Assembly (NCBI RefSeq): GCF_016429285.1
Contig: NZ_JAELUI010000004.1
Span: 1 to 64,000 of the forward strand
Direction: 5' to 3'
Source of the DNA: Ralstonia sp. ASV6
Lineage (GTDB): Bacteria > Pseudomonadota > Gammaproteobacteria > Burkholderiales > Burkholderiaceae
DNA: 64,000 nt
The translations under genes were made by a program, and so were the position numbers. Position 1 is the stretch's first letter; each line of letters starts with the position of its first letter. Positions 34,052-43,021 of this stretch are shown one piece after another. A model generated the notes under the pieces. It searched no databases. It saw only the letters and a list, made by a program, of their open reading frames with translations, and had not been told where the DNA came from.

Positions 34052-35056
34052 ATGTCAAAGCCCAATGATGCGCACCCGCCCAGCGCACGCGGCGGGGGTA
34101 AGATGCGTCGCACCCGCGCCACACATGCCCAGCCCGCCCCGGAGTCGCCCATCTTGAGCCGCGCCCAACACCCTCTGCAGGGGATTGCTTTTCTGATTGC
34201 AGCGGTCGCGTTCTTTGCCGCGTTTGACACGCTCACTAAATATGTCAGCACCACCGTGCCGGTGGCCATGGCGCTCTGGTTCCGCTACCTGTTCCAAATG
34301 GTCACGACAGGCGTGACGCTGTTGCCCAGCCGCGGGCGCGCATTGTTGTGTACACGCCGGCCATGGCTGCAGGTGCTGCGCGGGGTGCTGTTGCTGTCGG
34401 TCAGCCTGTTTGCGTTTTTGAGCCTGCGGCAGATGCCGGTGGGCGAGGTGACGGCCATCGTGATGCTGACGCCGCTGGTGATTACCCTGGTGGCGGCCAT
34501 GCTGCTGGGCGAGCAGGTCTCCGCCATGCGCTGGGTGTTCATGGCGGGTGGGTTTCTCGGCGCGATGATGGTGCTCCGGCCCGGCGGCGGCACCTTTGGC
34601 TGGAGCCTGCTGCTGCCCCTGGGGTTGGTGGCTGCCAATGCCGCCTTCCAGATTGTCACCAGCCGGTTGGCCAACGTGGATGAGGCAGGCACCACCCACT
34701 TCTATACGGGCGCCGTCGGTACGCTGTTCCTGACCTTTGCGCTGCCCTTCGGCTGGCAGGCGCTGGAGTGGACGTGGTGGCTGCTGCTGATCCTGATGGG
34801 CGTTGTCAGCTCGGCAGGCCATGCCTTGCTCATCCTGGCGTACACCCGCGCGCCGGTGGCAATGCTCACGCCTTACCTGTACATGCAGATCGGCTTTGCC
34901 ATGATTGGCGGCTGGCTGGTCTTCTCGCACGTGCCGGATGGCTGGTCGGTGGCAGGCATTCTGGCCATTGCGATGTGCGGGGCGGCGGGCACATGGGTGG
35001 CGGCACGCGAGCGGCGCATGGCGATGGTGCTGTCGCCATCCGCGTCGCGCGGCTAG
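34052..35056 (+). CDS. EamA/DMT-family transporter
   Basis: 334 residues from ATG 34052, with GAGGGGGG four bases upstream; ATG 34103 is an alternative. Ten membrane helices are visible in two EamA repeats (about 45-170 and 180-325), e.g. G-I-A-F-L-I-A-A-V-A-F-F-A-A-F-D and V-T-A-I-V-M-L-T-P-L-V-I-T-L-V-A-A. Inner-membrane exporter of a small metabolite, possibly an amino acid or its derivative. Divergent from the MASE4 gene and followed by an amino-acid-binding protein gene. Confidence 0.87.
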   Translation: MSKPNDAHPPSARGGGKMRRTRATHAQPAPESPILSRAQHPLQGIAFLIAAVAFFAAFDTLTKYVSTTVPVAMALWFRYLFQMVTTGVTLLPSRGRALLCTRRPWLQVLRGVLLLSVSLFAFLSLRQMPVGEVTAIVMLTPLVITLVAAMLLGEQVSAMRWVFMAGGFLGAMMVLRPGGGTFGWSLLLPLGLVAANAAFQIVTSRLANVDEAGTTHFYTGAVGTLFLTFALPFGWQALEWTWWLLLILMGVVSSAGHALLILAYTRAPVAMLTPYLYMQIGFAMIGGWLVFSHVPDGWSVAGILAIAMCGAAGTWVAARERRMAMVLSPSASRG

Positions 35057-35178
35057 TGACCGCGCATATGCGAATGACGCATATGCACATGCACGGTCAC
35101 GGGATGCCCATATAGCCAATTGATTGTTCGCGCCCACGGGGCACGTGACTATCCTTGCCGCTTTCGTCAAGGATCACC

Positions 35179-36093
35179 ATGTTGTCTCACGCATTGCCGA
35201 TCGTTCCGCGCGCGCTTGCCGCGCTGCTATTGCCCCTGTCGATGGCGGTGGCCACACCGGCACTGGCCCAGAGCCCGACGCCCGTTCTCGACCAGATCCG
35301 CCAGTCCGGCACCATCACCCTGGGTTACCGCGAAGGCGCGGTGCCGTTTTCGTTTTCTGACGCCAAGGGCCAGCCTGCCGGCTATGCGGTGGACCTGTGC
35401 CTGCGCGTGGCCGAAGCGGCGCAGCGCCGCCTCAATCTGCCGGAACTGAAAGTACGCTGGTTGCCGCTGACCGCGCAGAGCCGCGTGCCGGCAGTGGTCA
35501 ATGGCCTGGTCGCCATTGATTGCGCGCCCAACACCATTACGGCCGAGCGCAAGAAGCAGGTGGATTTCAGCCTGGCGTACTACGTTTCGGCAGTGCGCAT
35601 GCTGGTGCGTACGGATTCGGGCATCCAGTCGTTTGACGACATGCGCGGCAAGACCGTGGTGACCAGCGCCGGCTCCACCAGCGATCGCCACGTGCGTCGT
35701 CTCAAGGATCAGTACGGCTATCGCGAGGTCTACGCCAAGGACCACGTTGAATCGTTCCTGATGCTCGACACGGGGCGTGCGCAGGCGTTCGTGCTCGACG
35801 ATGTGGTGCTCTACGGCCTGCGCGCGAACGCAAAGACGCCGGCGCAGTACGAGGTGGTCGGCCCCACGCTGTCGGTGGAGCGGAACGCGCTGATGCTGTC
35901 CAGGGCCGATGCGCAATGGAAGGCACTGGTCGACCAGACGCTGGCCGCGCTGTTCGCGGGCCTGGACGTGCTTGCACTGCAGAAGCGCTGGTTCCAGCAG
36001 CCGATTGGTGCGCGCGGCATTGTTCTGGGTCTGACGCCGTCGCCGGAGGTGCTGGCGGCCTGGAAGCATCCGTCGGACGAGGCCGTTGAGTGA
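35179..36093 (+). CDS. Periplasmic amino-acid-binding protein (SBP_bac_3 family)
   Basis: 304 residues from ATG 35179 with AAGGA upstream. Signal peptide about 1-28 (A-L-A-A-L-L-L-P-L-S-M-A-V-A-T-P-A-L-A-Q). Family 3 binding-protein motifs: L-D-Q-I-R-Q-S-G-T-I-T-L-G-Y-R, P-F-S-F, G-Y-A-V-D-L-C, and I-D-C-A-P-N-T-I-T, as in glutamate/aspartate-binding GltI. No permease or ATPase gene is adjacent. The next gene, an amino-acid ammonia-lyase, overlaps its stop by four bases, so uptake or sensing of the lyase's substrate is suggested. Confidence 0.88.
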   Translation: MLSHALPIVPRALAALLLPLSMAVATPALAQSPTPVLDQIRQSGTITLGYREGAVPFSFSDAKGQPAGYAVDLCLRVAEAAQRRLNLPELKVRWLPLTAQSRVPAVVNGLVAIDCAPNTITAERKKQVDFSLAYYVSAVRMLVRTDSGIQSFDDMRGKTVVTSAGSTSDRHVRRLKDQYGYREVYAKDHVESFLMLDTGRAQAFVLDDVVLYGLRANAKTPAQYEVVGPTLSVERNALMLSRADAQWKALVDQTLAALFAGLDVLALQKRWFQQPIGARGIVLGLTPSPEVLAAWKHPSDEAVE

Positions 36094-37076
36094 CCACGAT
36101 TGCCGCAACAGCCTCCGTGTTGCCGGATTGGAGCGATGTGCAGGCCGCCAGCGCACGCCTGGCTGGCCATGCGCTGCGCACCCCGGTGCTGCGCTCCCCC
36201 GAGATGGATGCCTGGGTCGGGGCGCAGGTCTACTTCAAGTGCGAGAACCTGCAGCGCACCGGGGCGTTCAAGTTTCGTGGCGCGTTCAACGCGCTGGCGC
36301 GCTTTGATGCCGGGCAGCGCAAGCGTGGTGCGGTGGCGTTTTCAGGTGGCAACCATGCGCTGGGCATGGCCCTGGCCGGGCAGATTCTCGGCATTCCGGT
36401 CACCGTGGTCATGCCGCAAGATGCCCAGGCCAGCAAGGTGGATGCAGCACGGCGTTGCGGCGCACACATCGTTTTCTACGACCGGCGGACCGATGATCGC
36501 GAAGCCATCACGCGCGAATTGTCAGAAGCGCATGGTCTGACGCTCATTCCGCCCTATGACCATGCGGACGTCATTGCTGGCCAGGCAACCGTCACGCGCG
36601 AGCTGATCGAAGAGGTCGGGCCGCTGGATGCCATCTTTGCCAGCCAGGGCGGTGGTGGGCTGCTTGGCGGCGCAACGCTGGTGACCGCAGCGCTGGCGCC
36701 GGGCTGCAAGGTGTATGGGGCGGAACCGGTTACGGGCAACCACGGCCGGCAGTCATTGCAAGCCGGCCGCATCGTGCATATCGGCCCGCCAGAGACGATT
36801 GCGGACGGTGCGCGCGCACAGCATCTGGGCGCGCTGACGTTTGCGCTGTTGCAGCGCGGTGTGACAGAGATCGTTTCGGTGGAAGACGCGATGCTGGTGG
36901 CGTGCATGCGCCGCTTTGCGCAGGCCATGAAGCTGGTGGTGGAGCCGACAGCCTGCCTTGGCCTGGCCGCCGCACGCTACGGCGGATTGCCCATCAAGGG
37001 GGCGCGCATCGGCGTGATCGTGACGGGCGGCAACATTGATTTGCCGCGTTACCTCGGTCTGCTGCAGGAAACTTAG
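36090..37076 (+). CDS. PLP-dependent threonine/serine dehydratase-family enzyme (hydroxyaspartate ammonia-lyase-like)
   Basis: 328 residues from GTG 36090 in a GTGA overlap with the binding-protein gene. PLP lysine K61 is in N-L-Q-R-T-G-A-F-K-F-R-G-A, the phosphate-binding loop is G-G-G-G-L-L-G-G, and S-G-G-N-H-A-L-G-M-A contacts the substrate carboxylate. Single-domain length without an ACT regulatory domain excludes biosynthetic IlvA. It is closest to catabolic threonine dehydratase or threo-3-hydroxyaspartate ammonia-lyase. The coupled amino-acid-binding protein supports an acidic or hydroxy amino acid as substrate (inference). Confidence 0.88.
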   Translation: MTTIAATASVLPDWSDVQAASARLAGHALRTPVLRSPEMDAWVGAQVYFKCENLQRTGAFKFRGAFNALARFDAGQRKRGAVAFSGGNHALGMALAGQILGIPVTVVMPQDAQASKVDAARRCGAHIVFYDRRTDDREAITRELSEAHGLTLIPPYDHADVIAGQATVTRELIEEVGPLDAIFASQGGGGLLGGATLVTAALAPGCKVYGAEPVTGNHGRQSLQAGRIVHIGPPETIADGARAQHLGALTFALLQRGVTEIVSVEDAMLVACMRRFAQAMKLVVEPTACLGLAAARYGGLPIKGARIGVIVTGGNIDLPRYLGLLQET

Positions 37077-37090
37077 GCACTGCAGCTACG

Positions 37091-38914
37091 TCAGGCGATG
37101 CAGGACAGCCGCTCCCGCATGGTGTGCAGGATGTTCCGCCAATGTGAGTAGATCAAGAAGTGGCCGCCATCCTCCACTTCGTGCAGCTGTGCCCCCGGAA
37201 TGCGCCGGACCAGCGCGCGTGCTGCGTTGATGGACACGTGCCAATCCAGTGCGCCGTGAAAGAACTCAACCGGCATCGCAAAGCGGTGGCCGTCGACCTG
37301 CCAGCCATGCACGTTCAGTAGCGTCTCGACCACGAAGTGCTGGCCGCCGTGTTTGACGCCGGCCAGCAGCTCCTGCGCGTAGTTCTCGCGAAACGCGGCT
37401 TGCCGAAAGACTTGCTGGTCCACTTCCGGCATGGCTTTCAGGATGGATTCGATATAGCGGTAGACATCCTTGCGAATGCTGCGCACCACCACATGCAGCA
37501 GCGGCGGCAGCAGGTTCGGCATGTAGCGCGCCACCATGAGCGCCATGCGAAAGTGCGCAGAGTAGGCCTTGATGTCGTCCACGCGTTCGATTGGGGGCGT
37601 GGCCGCCACAATGAACATGGCGCTCACGCGTTCAGGCATCGCCTGTGCGGTGGCAAATGCGTAGGGCATGCCGGCGGAGTACCCCAGCACGGCAAAGCGA
37701 TCAAGCTTGAGGTGATTGGCCAGCGCCCGTACGTCAGCCGGCCAGTCGGCCACCTTGCGCCCGGGCATCGGGTCGGAGTCGCCGGTGCCCGGGCGCTCGG
37801 GAATGATGAGGCGGATCGATGCCTCCCGCAGCAACGCATCGTCCGGATGCCGCAAGTGCCGCGAGCAAGACAAGCCGTGCATCTGGATCACGGGCAGCCC
37901 ATCCGGGTCCCCGCTGTCTGACCACGCCAGCGCGCGGCCATCGGGCAGGACCATGCGGCCGTCTCCTGCAGAGGTGCGGGGCGCGGGTGTGGCGTGTTTG
38001 CCCAGCGGCAAGCGGTTGGGTTGGCCGCCGCCCTGGTCGAGCCACAGCGGTGTTGACCAGATCGCCTGCACCAACTCCGGCTGGCGGCGTACACCCACCT
38101 TGGCAAAGATGGCCTTCAGCTGCGTCTTTGCGGTGTTGGTGGTGGTGCCCAGATCCTGCGCGGATTCCTCCAGCGTCAGCCCGCGCACCAGCCGCTGGGC
38201 AAGCCGCGCTTCTGCGGCGGTCAGGCCGAACAGTTCGCGCAGGCCGCCCTCCGGCACCAGCGGCACATCGGCGCTTGCCACCCACAGCATCGCCAGCGGG
38301 GTGGTCTCGTTGGTCGGCTGCAGCTTGCTCACGAGTACAGACAGCGGCCCAGCAGCCTGCTCCAGGCGGAACGCCGTGCGGGTGCCTGGGTGCGCAGTGG
38401 CCGAGGTCACTTCGCGCAGCGCATCTTCCAGCAGTTTTCTTGGGCGGGATTCCATGCGCCCGGCAACGAGCACCAGACCGTCGTTGTTGTCCAGGATCAG
38501 CCGCAGCGCGCGGTTCATGCTGACCACGGCGCCGGTGTTTTCCACCAGCGCCACACCCACCGGCAGGCGGTCCAATACGGAGTCACTGATCTGGCGATGC
38601 GTTTCTGCGTCGGCCTGGGTCTGGCGCATGTCCCACGCGCGCACGAAATGCGGCGCGAGCAGTTGGAACACCTGCTGTTCCGCCGCGCTGGCAGTGCTTG
38701 GCAGCGGGCTGCTGGTGTCGCCAAACCAGCTGGCGACGATGGCGTCGGTCTCTGCGGTCGAGACCAGCCGTGCGTCCTGCGCGCCGGCCTGCATCAGGAA
38801 GTCGGCCATGGCCTGCAGCAGGCTGGGCCATAGGTCGTCGTCGCTGGCGGCGCCGTAGATCAGGCCAATGAGCCTGGAGAGCGTTTCCGCCGGAATGTCC
38901 ACTGTCTCGCGCAT
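37091..38914 (-). CDS. LuxR-type regulator fused to an alpha/beta hydrolase
   Basis: 607 residues from ATG 38914, preceded by AGGAGG at five bases. Residues 1-215 form a PAS-like sensory region (L-P-V-G-V-A-L-V-E-N-T-G-A-V). Residues 226-287 are a LuxR helix-turn-helix (L-T-A-A-E-A-R-L-A, T-T-N-T-A-K-T-Q-L-K-A-I-F-A-K). Residues 320-607 are a full alpha/beta hydrolase with H-G-L-S oxyanion region, nucleophile Ser413 in G-Y-S-A-G, an acid near G-A-L-D-W-H and catalytic His in E-D-G-G-H-F. The catalytic residues look complete. It is divergent from another LuxR gene. Confidence 0.9.
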   Translation of the reverse strand: MRETVDIPAETLSRLIGLIYGAASDDDLWPSLLQAMADFLMQAGAQDARLVSTAETDAIVASWFGDTSSPLPSTASAAEQQVFQLLAPHFVRAWDMRQTQADAETHRQISDSVLDRLPVGVALVENTGAVVSMNRALRLILDNNDGLVLVAGRMESRPRKLLEDALREVTSATAHPGTRTAFRLEQAAGPLSVLVSKLQPTNETTPLAMLWVASADVPLVPEGGLRELFGLTAAEARLAQRLVRGLTLEESAQDLGTTTNTAKTQLKAIFAKVGVRRQPELVQAIWSTPLWLDQGGGQPNRLPLGKHATPAPRTSAGDGRMVLPDGRALAWSDSGDPDGLPVIQMHGLSCSRHLRHPDDALLREASIRLIIPERPGTGDSDPMPGRKVADWPADVRALANHLKLDRFAVLGYSAGMPYAFATAQAMPERVSAMFIVAATPPIERVDDIKAYSAHFRMALMVARYMPNLLPPLLHVVVRSIRKDVYRYIESILKAMPEVDQQVFRQAAFRENYAQELLAGVKHGGQHFVVETLLNVHGWQVDGHRFAMPVEFFHGALDWHVSINAARALVRRIPGAQLHEVEDGGHFLIYSHWRNILHTMRERLSCIA

Positions 38915-39084
38915 CGGCGCCTCCTGCGTGGCATGACCTGAACCGAGCAATACCGGGGCCGATCATGACACGGCCCAGGCAGGCAACGCATACCCCGAAC
39001 GGGTGATGCATCTCGATCGCGCACCATCCACCATGAGCCTCGACGGAATGCACAGGAATGCACGACTGGGTCTGGGGAGGCCAC

Positions 39085-39747
39085 ATGACGGATCTGCTGA
39101 GGGGCGGTGCCACGCCCAGCTCTCACGCGCTGCCGCGCAGTGGTTGGCCAATGCCCGCGGCGTGGGGCGATTCGCCCGTCACGCACATGCTCCGTCTGCT
39201 GGAAGACGCGTTTTCTGCGATGGATGAGGCGGTGCTGCTGTTGTCGGAAGGCGGCGCGGTCGTGCATGCATCCGCATTGGCCAGGGCACTGCTCGACAAC
39301 CGGTGTGGCCTGCGGGTTCGGCACGACAGGCTCTGGCACCCGAGCCAATCCGTGCTGGATCACCTGGCCAAGGTGATGGCGAGCACCTTGCACACCGGAT
39401 GTCGCGCAAAGATGACGGTTTCGCTTGCCTGGGGCGAGACCCTGAGCCTGGACATGGCCCCCGCCAATCCGCAACTGTTTCCGTCGGACGCGGCGCTCGT
39501 GTTCGTGCGGATGCGCCGCAACAGCGCGCGCAAGCAGGCCGATGCCGACAACCTGATCACCGCGTTCCAGATCACGAAAACCGAGGCGAAGGTGCTGGCA
39601 GGGCTGGTGGCGGGGCTGGCACCCTCAGAATTTGCTGCGCAGAACGGCGTGTCGGAGCACACCGTGCGATCACACATCACCAGCATGAAGGGGAAGATGC
39701 ACTGCAACCGGATCGTGGATCTGGTGAAGCTGGCGGTGCTGGCGTAG
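39085..39747 (+). CDS. LuxR-type helix-turn-helix regulator
   Basis: 220 residues from ATG 39085 with GGGGAGG at five bases. The N-terminal 150 residues resemble a PAS-like sensory segment (A-M-D-E-A-V-L-L-L-S-E-G-G-A-V-V-H-A). The C-terminus has the LuxR fold I-T-K-T-E-A-K-V-L-A-G-L, L-A-P-S-E-F-A, and V-S-E-H-T-V-R-S-H-I-T-S-M-K-G-K-M. No acyl-homoserine-lactone domain is visible. The 170 bases between it and the divergent LuxR-hydrolase fusion contain an imperfect dyad around 38989-39010. Confidence 0.85.
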   Translation: MTDLLRGGATPSSHALPRSGWPMPAAWGDSPVTHMLRLLEDAFSAMDEAVLLLSEGGAVVHASALARALLDNRCGLRVRHDRLWHPSQSVLDHLAKVMASTLHTGCRAKMTVSLAWGETLSLDMAPANPQLFPSDAALVFVRMRRNSARKQADADNLITAFQITKTEAKVLAGLVAGLAPSEFAAQNGVSEHTVRSHITSMKGKMHCNRIVDLVKLAVLA

Positions 39748-39770
39748 CGCAGAGGTTGGCCGGTGTGCCG

Positions 39771-41003
39771 TCAGGCGGGGGGCGCTGCCGCGTAAGCTGG
39801 TTCCGCGGTTGCCAGCGCTTGCGGCACCGGCTGAGGTTTGTACTCGCCCACCTGCGCAGTCTTCACGCGGTTGCGCCCGTCTTTTTTGGCGGCGTACAGC
39901 GCTTTGTCCGCAACAAGCATCAAGGCATCGAGCGTACAGTCTGCGCCGCCGGTGCCGGCCACACCAATGCTGCACGTGTACGGCGGAATGCCCGGGCCGA
40001 CGTGGTGCAGGATCGCGCAGCGCACCGCTTCGGCCTGTGCATGGGCGCTGGCCATATCGACACCCGTCAGCAGGATCGCAAACTCTTCACCGCCAATGCG
40101 GGCCAGCGGCGTGTCGGGTGGAATGGCGTTGGCCGCGCTGCGGCAGAAGTCGAGCAGCACCTGGTCGCCCACGCTGTGCCCGTAGTGGTCGTTGATTGAT
40201 TTGAATTGGTCCAGATCGACCAACAGCAGAGCGATCGGCAGGCCAGAGCGCGCGGCGGCCGCGCGTTGCCGCTCATGAACGCAGGCAAATGCGCGGCGAT
40301 TGAGCAGGCCGGTCAGTGGGTCGATGGAAGAGCGTTGTTCCAGCTCGGTTTGCAGGCGGCACGTGGCCGCCATGATAAAACCGACGGTCAGGATCAATGC
40401 CGTCATGCTGTAGCTGGCCAGATAGGCGATCTGAAACGGCGTGACGGCGTAGAGATCCGTCTCGGCCACCCGGTCGGGCAACAGCGCAGTCACGCAGCGG
40501 ACCGCGACGATCAGAAGCTGGATCACCAGCGCCACCGCCAGGAACCACGTATTGAAATGGCGCTGGCCATGGCGTACGACCAGCACCAGCTGCGCGCCAT
40601 AGAACACGCTCAGGACGAACGTGATGCAAGCCAGCCGCGCCATGTAATCGGGCTGCACGAGCGACCACCAGGCAATGCCCGCAGAGCCGGCCACCACCAG
40701 GGCACACAGCAGGCGCCAGCGCAGCGGGCGGCCATAGAACGCCTGGATGCCGAACAGCCACAGGCAGAAGCCCACCAGCAGCATGGCGTTGCCACCCACC
40801 AGTGATGCCCACTCCGGCAGATAGCTGCGCAGCATCAGCAGGCAGCCCGCCACAAACAGCACCGCTGAACCCAGTGCCCACGCACCCAACCCGCGGATGA
40901 AGCGTGGAAAACCGCGATAGACCGAGAACTGGACGACCGCCATCAACCCGACCGTGATGACGGCGATGAGGGTGACAGTGCGGAGGTCGATCGGGATCGG
41001 CAT
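39771..41003 (-). CDS. Membrane diguanylate cyclase (GGDEF)
   Basis: 410 residues from ATG 41003; the frame continues to 41111 but the membrane domain starts right after this Met. Six or seven helices (about 8-225) form an integral sensor. The GGDEF domain spans about 235-395: D-P-L-T-G-L-L-N-R-R-A-F, D-L-D-Q-F-K-S-I-N-D-H-Y-G-H and R-I-G-G-E-E-F, all intact. No RxxD inhibitory-site motif is evident before GGEEF. It should synthesise cyclic di-GMP from GTP. Confidence 0.93.
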   Translation of the reverse strand: MPIPIDLRTVTLIAVITVGLMAVVQFSVYRGFPRFIRGLGAWALGSAVLFVAGCLLMLRSYLPEWASLVGGNAMLLVGFCLWLFGIQAFYGRPLRWRLLCALVVAGSAGIAWWSLVQPDYMARLACITFVLSVFYGAQLVLVVRHGQRHFNTWFLAVALVIQLLIVAVRCVTALLPDRVAETDLYAVTPFQIAYLASYSMTALILTVGFIMAATCRLQTELEQRSSIDPLTGLLNRRAFACVHERQRAAAARSGLPIALLLVDLDQFKSINDHYGHSVGDQVLLDFCRSAANAIPPDTPLARIGGEEFAILLTGVDMASAHAQAEAVRCAILHHVGPGIPPYTCSIGVAGTGGADCTLDALMLVADKALYAAKKDGRNRVKTAQVGEYKPQPVPQALATAEPAYAAAPPA

Positions 41004-41202
41004 GCGGGCGCTCGTACGGGTTCCCGTGCGGGCTGGGGCGGGTGAGTGAGAGGGCCACAGCCGGTTAAGTTGACTGGTACCGGATCGTAGGGAGCGGCAT
41101 GCATCGCGCACACCCTGCCGTCAGGGGGAGTTTGCGATTGTTTTCAATTTAGAATTACTTAAATCTGATGTTTGATTTACTTTCTTCTCGCTTCAGACGG
41201 GG

Positions 41203-42138
41203 CTACCGCGCTCGCAGCACCGACGGCGGCATGCCCAGCAAACGCTGAAAGCTGCGGCGCATCCGTTCCGTATCGCCAAATCCGCATTCGGTCGCCACGC
41301 GCTGCATGGACGTGGCGCCGCTCTCCAGCGCGGCGCGGGCAGCCTCCACGCGCAGCTTCTCGACGGCCTTGGCAGGTGTGAGACCGATCTCGGCCTGGAA
41401 GGCGCGTGCGAAGTGGCGTGGGCTCATGCACGCGTGTTCTGCCAGGTCGCCCACGCGGTGGGGCGCACCCAGGTTGCGGCGCACGTGATCCAGCAGGGGT
41501 TTGAAGCGGCCGCGCGCGGAGTCCATTTCATTGAGCGCTGAGAACTGCGATTGCCCGCCGGGGCGCCGGTAATAGACGACCAACTGCCGTGCCACCGCAC
41601 GCGCCACGCGCTCGCCCAAGTCGTCGGCAATCACCGCGAGTGCGAGGTCGATGCCGGCGCTGATGCCCGCGCTGGTCCAGAAGCGGCCGTCGTTCACGTA
41701 GATGTGGTCGGCCTCCAGCTGCACCTGCGGGAAGTCTCGTGCGAACTGCTCGCTACGGCACCAGTGCGTGGTAGCGCGCCGCCCGTTCAGTACACCTGTG
41801 GAGGCCAGCAGCAGGCTGCCCGAGCACACGCTGGCCACGCGCGCGCCACGCGCCGTGCAGCGCTGCACGAAACGGCGCGTGCGAGCATCCAGCATGGCGG
41901 CGTCCACCCCATCGCCGCCGACCACGAGCAGGGTGTCGACCTGGCTGGCGGGCGGTAGGGCCTCGGCCGCCCAGAGTGCACCGGATGAACTGCGCACCAG
42001 GCCGGGCTGTGCGGCCACGACCCGCAGCGCGTAGTGGCCATCGCGGTAGCGGCTGGCCACCTCAAATGCGGCCACTGGCCCGGCGGCATCGAGCACCTGG
42101 AAGTCAGGAAACACAAGAACGGCAATGCGATGGGACAT
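41203..42138 (-). CDS. GlxA/FtrA-type regulator (DJ-1/PfpI plus AraC HTH), divergent from isonitrile-hydratase-like gene
   Basis: 311 residues. DJ-1/PfpI domain at 1-180 (I-A-V-L-V-F-P-D-F-Q-V-L-D-A-A-G-P, elbow V-A-S-V-C-S-G-S-L-L-L-A). AraC domain at about 205-311 (LAEHACMSPRHFARAFQAEI, G-F-G-D-T-E-R-M-R-R-S-F). It shares 110 bases of intergenic DNA with the divergent DJ-1/PfpI hydratase, including the inverted repeat TGGCAG-N23-CTGCCA, probably its operator. It likely senses the enzyme's substrate or a related molecule. Confidence 0.88.
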   Translation of the reverse strand: MSHRIAVLVFPDFQVLDAAGPVAAFEVASRYRDGHYALRVVAAQPGLVRSSSGALWAAEALPPASQVDTLLVVGGDGVDAAMLDARTRRFVQRCTARGARVASVCSGSLLLASTGVLNGRRATTHWCRSEQFARDFPQVQLEADHIYVNDGRFWTSAGISAGIDLALAVIADDLGERVARAVARQLVVYYRRPGGQSQFSALNEMDSARGRFKPLLDHVRRNLGAPHRVGDLAEHACMSPRHFARAFQAEIGLTPAKAVEKLRVEAARAALESGATSMQRVATECGFGDTERMRRSFQRLLGMPPSVLRAR

Positions 42139-42157
42139 GGCGGTGGGTAGGCGCGGA

Positions 42158-42192
42158 TGGCAGTAAATGCGGGAAGCATGACATTGCTGCCA
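42158..42192. promoter_or_regulatory. Putative GlxA operator TGGCAG-N23-CTGCCA (copy 1)
   Basis: Inverted repeat TGGCAG (42158-42163) and CTGCCA (42187-42192) with a 23-base spacer, between a GlxA-type regulator and a divergent DJ-1/PfpI enzyme. The same arms with the same spacer occur at 47850-47884 in a second such intergenic region, and CATTGCTGCCAA is identical in both. Confidence 0.65.
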
Positions 42193-42248
42193 ACACGATA
42201 GAGCGCGATGCTACGCAACGTCAACCTACCCAACAGGAGATTCGTGCC

Positions 42249-42935
42249 ATGAGTGCTTCCCCCTTCATTGTTGTGTTTGCCTTGTTCGACCGCGTGACCC
42301 AGCTGGATTTCACCGGCCCCAACGAAGTGTTCTGGCGCCTGCCCGGCGCGCAGTGCGTGATGGCTTCGGCGCGTGGCGGAGAGATCCGCGCAGATGGCGG
42401 CCTCACCATCACGAACGTGCAGCGTCTGGCTGACATTGAACGTGCCGATCTCATTTGCGTACCCGGCGGCTTTGGCGTGATCGAAGCCATGGCCGATGCC
42501 GACTTCGTGCGTGAAGTGCGCCGGCTGGCGGACGGCGCGCGTTATGTCACCTCGGTGTGCAGCGGGTCGCTCGTGCTTGGTGCCGCCGGCTTGCTGCGCG
42601 GCAAGCGTGCGGGCTGCCATTGGGCGTGGCGTGATCTGCTGCCGCCCTTCGGCGCCATCGTCGACGAGCACCGCGTGGTGCGTGACGGCAACCTCATCAC
42701 CGGCGGCGGCGTAACGGCGGGCATCGACATGGCGCTCACCGTCATGGCCGACATTGCGGGTGCTGAGTATGCGCAATCGGTGCAGCTCGGTATCGAGTAC
42801 GCACCGGCGCCGCCGTTTGAGTGCGGGCGCCCAGAGCTGGCTGCGCCGCAAGTCCTCACGGCCGTGAAGGCACGGCTGGACAACCTGCGCGCGGATCGCC
42901 ACGCTGCGGTGCAGAAGGCGGCACAACTGCTTTGA
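42249..42935 (+). CDS. DJ-1/PfpI-family protein, isonitrile (cyclohexyl-isocyanide) hydratase-like
   Basis: 228 residues from ATG 42249 (ACAGGAG upstream), to my memory the length of the Pseudomonas isonitrile hydratase InhA. The nucleophile elbow is Y-V-T-S-V-C-S-G-S-L-V-L-G-A-A-G-L-L with Cys104, and T-Q-L-D-F-T-G-P-N-E-V provides the conserved acidic residue near the start. The enzyme would hydrate isonitriles to N-substituted formamides in the cytoplasm. Substrate assignment is by similarity only. Divergent from a GlxA regulator. Confidence 0.82.
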   Translation: MSASPFIVVFALFDRVTQLDFTGPNEVFWRLPGAQCVMASARGGEIRADGGLTITNVQRLADIERADLICVPGGFGVIEAMADADFVREVRRLADGARYVTSVCSGSLVLGAAGLLRGKRAGCHWAWRDLLPPFGAIVDEHRVVRDGNLITGGGVTAGIDMALTVMADIAGAEYAQSVQLGIEYAPAPPFECGRPELAAPQVLTAVKARLDNLRADRHAAVQKAAQLL

Positions 42936-43021
42936 ATGTGCGCGGTGCGCGCGCAGATTGCGGCGACAATGGCGTCCTTTCCCGATGTCATTGCCGCCAG
43001 GATCGGCGCACCGAACCGCAC

